Origin: Sequoia sempervirens
Lineage: Eukaryota > Streptophyta > Pinopsida > Cupressales > Cupressaceae
Assembly (NCBI GenBank): GCA_007258455.2
Contig: VDFB02270651.1
Span: 495,264,320-495,328,319 of the forward strand
Direction of reading: 5' to 3'
DNA length: 64,000 nucleotides
The notes beneath the pieces are model-generated. The model had not been told where the DNA came from, did not search any database, and saw only the letters and a program-made list of their open reading frames with translations. The position numbers and the translations under genes were made by a program. Shown piece after piece: positions 59,642-64,000 of this stretch. Positions within the stretch are counted from its first letter, which is position 1. Every line of letters starts with the position of its first letter.

Positions 59642-59788
59642 GGGACTCATTCACCATTCTGGGCGAATTAGTCCTAGATCTGAGAAACTGTTTTGGAGCC
59701 CATTTCAAACAAATGGGTATCCAAAACTACAAAAAACCTTTTTAGGCCTAGAAGTGGGACTCATTCGCCACTAATGGTGAATCAATCC
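59642..59788. repeat. Two palindromes, downstream pair in the LTR
   Basis: 59,642-59,674 (gggactcattcacc with ggcgaattagtcc) and 59,756-59,788 (gggactcattcgcc with ggtgaatcaatcc, more decayed) are further copies of the unit at 60,432. They lie downstream of the TATA box in the transcribed direction. Confidence 0.7.
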
Positions 59789-60317
59789 ACTTTTCAATTT
59801 CTAAAAATCCAAAAGAGGAAATTGAAGCCCTTGGTCTGCTCTTCAGTTCCTAATAGGTGTCCACCTCTGAAAGTCCAATTTTCAGACCTAAAAGTGACTT
59901 TTTGTTGATATTTTGGCTTGGTCAACAAGGATATGTCTTCAACAAACCTTCAACCTATTCTTCAATGATTTCCAAGTCTTCAAGATGCCTAAATCTACAA
60001 ACACACAAGAATAGAAGGAAAAAATATTGTTTGTTAGGGCATGGGGGTTTGCCTTAGTCAAACCCCTTTTTAGGTAATTAAACCAAATGAAGAAAGAATG
60101 TAATGAAGCATGCAATAATGGAGTTTTTTTACCTTGCCATGATGATTTATCTTGGATTTTTGCAACAATAGATGAGGAATCTTCCCTTGAATGTCTGAAA
60201 AATGATCTTGAATGACTTGGAATAAGAAAACCCTAGCTTGCTTGACTTGAAGTGGAAGACCAATGATGAATGAGTTGTGAATGAGTTAAGAGATGTAAAT
60301 TAGGGTTTAGAGACTTA

Positions 60318-60325
60318 TATTTATA
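60318..60325 (-). promoter_or_regulatory. TATA box of the LTR
   Basis: The minus strand reads CCTATAAATATAAG, the best TATA motif in the LTR and suitably placed between U3-like and U5-like parts. Confidence 0.5.
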
Positions 60326-60431
60326 GGCAATTCACCTTATTTTCCCATTAATTAGATCCCTAAGGTCAACATGAAGGAAAGTAAAACTTAAAATCCAAAA
60401 TTTCTCGTTCAAAACTCAAAATTGACCCAAA

Positions 60432-60508
60432 TGGGACTGATTCGCCACCTTGGGTGAATTAGTCCCACCTGGCAGGGACTCATTCGTCTAGATGGGTGAA
60501 TTAGTCCC
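60432..60508. repeat. Two palindromes, upstream pair in the LTR
   Basis: 60,432-60,467 pairs tgggactgattcgcc with gggtgaattagtccca around a 6-base loop, with two G-T oppositions. 60,475-60,508 has the same outer arms (gggact and agtccc). They are about 110-190 bases upstream of the TATA box on the minus strand. Confidence 0.75.
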
Positions 60509-61090
60509 AGAGGGGTCCTTTTGATAGCTTGAATGTTGGAGAATGAGGAATTTTAGTTCTTATGTTGATTTCTTCGGGTATTTGATCAAATTATGCCTCA
60601 AGATGCATAATATGGGGTCATAGGGACTTATTAATGATGATATGAAGGGTAATTAGGGCTAGGGACACAAAGTTCAATTTGAAAGTGTGATTAAATACAC
60701 TTTACATCATTAAAAATGAGGTCCACTTAGCCTCAAAAGGCACAACATCCAATGTGAATGTGTAACACATTACAACACTAGATTAGAATCAAGTTTAATT
60801 CACAATCCTTTTAAATTGACGTGAGGATGTAATTATATACATTTTATATTGTTGAATTAAGGGAAAATGGGTTTATTAAGTCTAGAGAAGTGTGAAAGTC
60901 TTTTACAACACTTTACAACACCACAAGACATCGCTAGATGCATTTTATTCAGTTTGCAAGGGTCCAAGACCTAGTGTGGATGTGAAAAACACCTCACAAC
61001 ACCAAATCAAGGCCTCATTAAGTCCAATTTATCATTAATTAATCCCAAATCAAGCAAGAAAAAAGGGATACTTTTTTTGTGTCCACAGTT

Positions 61091-61101
61091 AGCCCCCACT
61101 T
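61091..61101 (-). other. Polypurine tract of the right-edge gypsy element
   Basis: The minus strand reads AAAGTGGGGGCT three bases before the LTR start. Related tracts recur at 61,982-61,992 and 62,261-62,270. Confidence 0.6.
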
Positions 61102-62346
61102 TAGTGAGATGATGAATTTGCTTCAAACTCACACTAAAGTAGAAATTCAAGAAGGGTCAAAGTGTACCAATGTGGATGACAAAGATTGAAGGAAGTGATC
61201 AATCCCCAGGATCCAAGATTCTAAGTCAAACCAACATGAGTGTAAAAGGACACACACAACCTATGAATGAAGTGCAACAAAACAAGATACATGATCATAC
61301 AATGACAAGAACTAGAGAGAAGCAAAAATGAGAAGGTGGATCAAGCTTCAACCATTTGTCCAAATCGTTGTGGATTAGATCTAGGCTTGTTTGTTTGGAA
61401 ATTAAATGTATACTCACTCTGAGGTGATGGAACTCTTGGTTGTCTATTGGGTGATAATTCCTAAATATACTCACTCTAGGGCCATGGAACCTCTGGTTTT
61501 CCACGAGGTGAGAAGGCCTGAAAGGTGAGAAACATACACCCATGGTTGGCATGCACTCACACACAAGCAGGTGGCTATGGGGAAAATTCATGCCTCAGAA
61601 TGGGCTTTCCCGCTCAACCATATCAAATTTATACCTCCTGATAACTTTAATAAGGTGTCACAAAGGACAATGTCATTTTATGCTTCATGAGACAAGCAAA
61701 GCTTTGTATGCTTAGAAATCATGAACAAATGTGACGGCACCACAGGCATGCAAGGTGGCCATATAAATACAAAATGTAACATGCAAAATAATGTTCAAAG
61801 GGATTTTGCTTAGTTTGTGCAAGGTCTCATCTTAGGGAACATTTTGCTTAATGTTTCCAAGATAGGATGTGCCAAAGAAGTATCACACTCTTGGAGGGAA
61901 TCAATCCCAATGACTCCACCAAGAAAAGGATGCATCGCAAGAAGAAATAAATCATGCAATAAAATGTGAGTGTTGATGTATGCCCCCACTTTAAAGCGGT
62001 TGCTAACACCAGGACTGTGAGCAATTTCTTTAAAGTAGAAGAGGAAAAATAAGACATGAGAACTTACTCAGAAAGCCCTATGCCAAGTCATATGTTTATG
62101 AGAAGTTGCGTCATGAAAAAGGGTAGTATGTCACACATGAGCCATCTTAAGGCATGTCCTCCACATCCCAATCTTGCTTGTATATGTTCATGAAAGGTTA
62201 AAAAATAGCTAAAAGAGACATTGATAAGTGACATATGAGGATAAGGCTACTTAACCCCTTGCCCCCACTTAGTGCAGGACAAGGGTGAGCTGAAATGAGT
62301 AATGAAATTCATGCTAGAGTGAAAATTAGGATCAATTAGAGGAATG
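61102..62346 (-). other. Non-coding 3' region of the right-edge gypsy element
   Basis: No RT, RNase H or integrase motif is found here, although they would be expected between the G-patch-like segment and the LTR. Two extra polypurine-like tracts are present. Open frames of 69-98 codons on the minus strand have no recognisable motif. Confidence 0.45.
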
Positions 62347-62460
62347 GGGTGCCCCCATATAAGGAAGAACACCAAACTCCTTAAGATGTTGGATTTTATG
62401 ACTAAAAGCCTTACATTCATGAGTGGAATGACCGTGAACTCTATGATATGCGCAAAAGGA
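62347..62460 (-). pseudogene. Gag zinc-knuckle-like segment, out of expected order
   Basis: The minus strand reads FCAYHRVHGHSTHECKAFSH followed by KIQHLKEFGVLPYMG. The C-x2-H-x3-HGH-x3-C layout and following helix match the knuckle region of plant gypsy gag proteins (usual form CxYHxxxGHxTxxC). In that family it lies before the protease, yet here it is downstream of protease and G-patch. Confidence 0.65.
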
Positions 62461-62574
62461 ATTCTTATAATAAAATTTATTTCAAGTTCTTGGAGGAAGG
62501 GTTATCAAGTGATCTTGGAGGATTCTCGACAAGATACTCTCTTGATCAATGGTAGAAGGTGGTATTGTAGTTTG

Positions 62575-63018
62575 TTACAAAGATAGATCTTTCTTAGTAC
62601 TAGTTTTCATACCTATGCAAGACTTGGCAGATTGCGAGATTTTATTCTCTCCTTTATAGGAGGGTGTAAAATCTAATGAATTCCATGCATGAGTGTTTTG
62701 CAAGATGAATTTGACATTAAGCGAAGGTGTATGTGTTTGTTTCATGTTTTGTGAAGGGTGAGTTTCAAGACCACTAGTGTTGATGAGTTCAGGATGTACA
62801 ACTGTTAAGGTTGGTTTAGGAAATTGTTGTGTGAGAGTGTTGATGTTAAGTGAAGGCTTGGAAATCTCTATCAAAGGACAATAACCAAGACCATAAGTTG
62901 TTTGTTGTGAGTTAAGATCGATGGAGACAAAAATATCTTGTTCTCTTGCACCACATCCTTTTCCACTGTATCCAAGTTGTTTCATAGGTTCATAACCTTT
63001 TCCATAAAGCGTTTGCAT
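62575..63018 (-). pseudogene. Gypsy G-patch-like segment
   Basis: The start of this open stretch reads YGKGYEPMKQLGYSGKGCGA followed by REQDIF. A glycine-rich G-patch-like segment in this form follows the protease in one group of plant gypsy polyproteins. The remaining 110 codons are a linker without motif. No RT follows. Confidence 0.7.
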
Positions 63019-63281
63019 TGCTTTTGGATCAGGTTGTTAGTCGTTGTTGTGTTCGTGAAAGGTTGTTGTCTAATTGGTTATGTTTTGGTCGAAAGTGGTT
63101 GAGGTGGATGCTTTTGAAGGGTTGTCTATGAGTGGTGGTGTGAATTCTAAGGAACCCCAATCATCATCTAATAGCTTCGTGACTTGTTCAATATGTTGTT
63201 GTTTGTCTTTTTGTTAGATGGGTTCCACTTGTGTAGTTGGTTTTAATGTGTTTAAATGATTTGCTTTGTTTTTCTCAATGT

Positions 63282-63491
63282 TCAAACAACTATTTGGATG
63301 AGGGTCAGCTTCAAGTGTGTACACTTGTTTTTGTGAATGTATTTCATTTTGTGATGAAGAGTAGAAGGCACTGCATTCATTTCATGAATCCATGGTCTAC
63401 CTAGAAGGAGATTATATGAAATGTCATGAGGCATAACATGAATTTGTCTATCCAACATGGCCACTCCAACTATAATAGGAAAAGTGATCAC
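63282..63491 (-). pseudogene. Gypsy protease, C-terminal part
   Basis: The minus strand contains VGVAMLDRQIHVMPHDISYN and LLLGRPWIHEMNAVPSTLHH. The LLGRPWIH...AVPSTLH block is the second half of the aspartic protease in plant Ty3/gypsy elements. The active-site half, expected near 63,500-63,620, is damaged; AsnGly/Ser residues appear near 63,600-63,625 (NGSSLN-like). Confidence 0.8.
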
Positions 63492-63632
63492 ACCAAGCAG
63501 TTGTTTTGCTACATTTTCAAAGCCCTTTATAGATAGAGAATCAGGTTGAATTTTTTATCTATCCACACAAAGCTAGGTATCCAAGAGGTTTACACTACAC
63601 ACATTTAGAGATGATCCATTGTCAACAAGGGT

Positions 63633-63983
63633 TCACTTTATCCCTATCGTATTGTATTGAGATATTATTTGGAAAGCTTCATTTTGTTTTTGCATGTCCA
63701 AAGGAGGGAGTTCACTTTGGTGGAAAACAATGTCAGCATTCAATCCTTGAATTATAGATGTTATGTCATATGATTGCACATTAGAAGGGATAGGAACTTG
63801 TTGTAAGGCTGTTTGAAGCATAGTGTGATAGGTAGGTGAAGTCTGAAGAAGGTCCCAAAGGGAGATCTTTGTGGGAGTGCTCTTAAGTTGTTTAACAAGA
63901 TCATACTCTTGTAATCGAGGAGCACTAGGTAGTATAGAATTGGGAAACAATAAGGAGGTCAGGGTTGGTTGTTGTGGTTGCAA
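63633..63983 (-). pseudogene. Gypsy gag-protease linker
   Basis: Contains RLQEYDLVKQLKSTPTKISL followed by WDLLQTSPTYHTMLQTALQQ. The ISLWDLL-x-TS-x3-H motif is characteristic of the region just ahead of the protease in the same plant gypsy group. The element continues beyond the window's right edge. Confidence 0.75.
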
Positions 63984-64000
63984 ATTGTTTCTAGTGTTGT

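Larger units (their letters stand above)
59275..61087 (-). repeat. 3' LTR of the right-edge gypsy element
   Basis: On the minus strand it starts TGTGGACACAAAAAAAGT at 61,087, directly after a polypurine tract. A TATAAATA box lies at 60,318-60,325. Four copies of an imperfect palindrome lie on both sides of that box. It shares the tagtcaaacccc block with about 1,647. The distal end is near 59,260-59,300 but could not be fixed. Confidence 0.6.

Overview
The window looks like nuclear DNA from a seed plant with a large, repeat-rich genome. A gymnosperm is my best guess, from the density and age of the LTR retrotransposons, but the sequence does not prove it. Nothing bacterial, viral or organellar was recognised. 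About four fifths of the window is retrotransposon-derived. The only clear host gene is a four-exon ankyrin-repeat protein gene on the minus strand (coding 33,109-36,858).

Layout. 1-2,280: 5' part of a decayed minus-strand Ty3/gypsy element. About 2,700-27,440: a triple nest. The oldest layer is a plus-strand element with almost no G on that strand (2,700-9,709, then 26,462 to its LTR at 26,629). Into it went a 16.75-kb minus-strand Athila/Tat-like gypsy element (9,710-26,461) with paired 1.25-kb LTRs, primer-binding site, gag, protease, RT, RNase H, integrase and a long extra 3' ORF. Into that extra ORF went a complete minus-strand Ty1/copia element (11,345-17,129) with paired 325-bp LTRs. 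27,440-33,000: AT-rich intergenic DNA with weak coding relics. 33,000-38,200: the ankyrin gene and its upstream region. 38,700-39,920: AT-rich tandem arrays with units of about 210 and 187 bp. 39,920-42,760: AT-rich DNA with a tRNA-derived SINE bounded by a perfect 14-bp target duplication.

44,588-45,815: a copia gag/protease relic. It is followed by a dispersed repeat that is split by a non-autonomous LTR element (45,962-49,089) with good LTRs, primer site and polypurine tract but no coding capacity. 50,000-51,285: a minus-strand LTR. 51,490-58,445: a 3.4-3.6-kb tandem duplication of a copia 5' half, followed by an RT fragment to about 59,215. 59,260-64,000: a minus-strand gypsy element with an LTR carrying repeated palindromes and scrambled internal domains.

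How things fit together. The retroelements act independently and all appear dead: in-frame stops, lost catalytic residues and a primer site altered only by transitions point to long silencing and cytosine deamination. The ankyrin gene is intact: four exons join in phase into about 744 residues ending in a PH-like segment. A short upstream ORF overlaps its start codon. I found no convincing undescribed system. The observations most worth a second look are the internal polypurine-tract copy in the gypsy element, the four palindromes in the LTR near 60 kb, the strand-asymmetric outer element, the copia tandem duplication with a conserved hairpin, and the ankyrin uORF.
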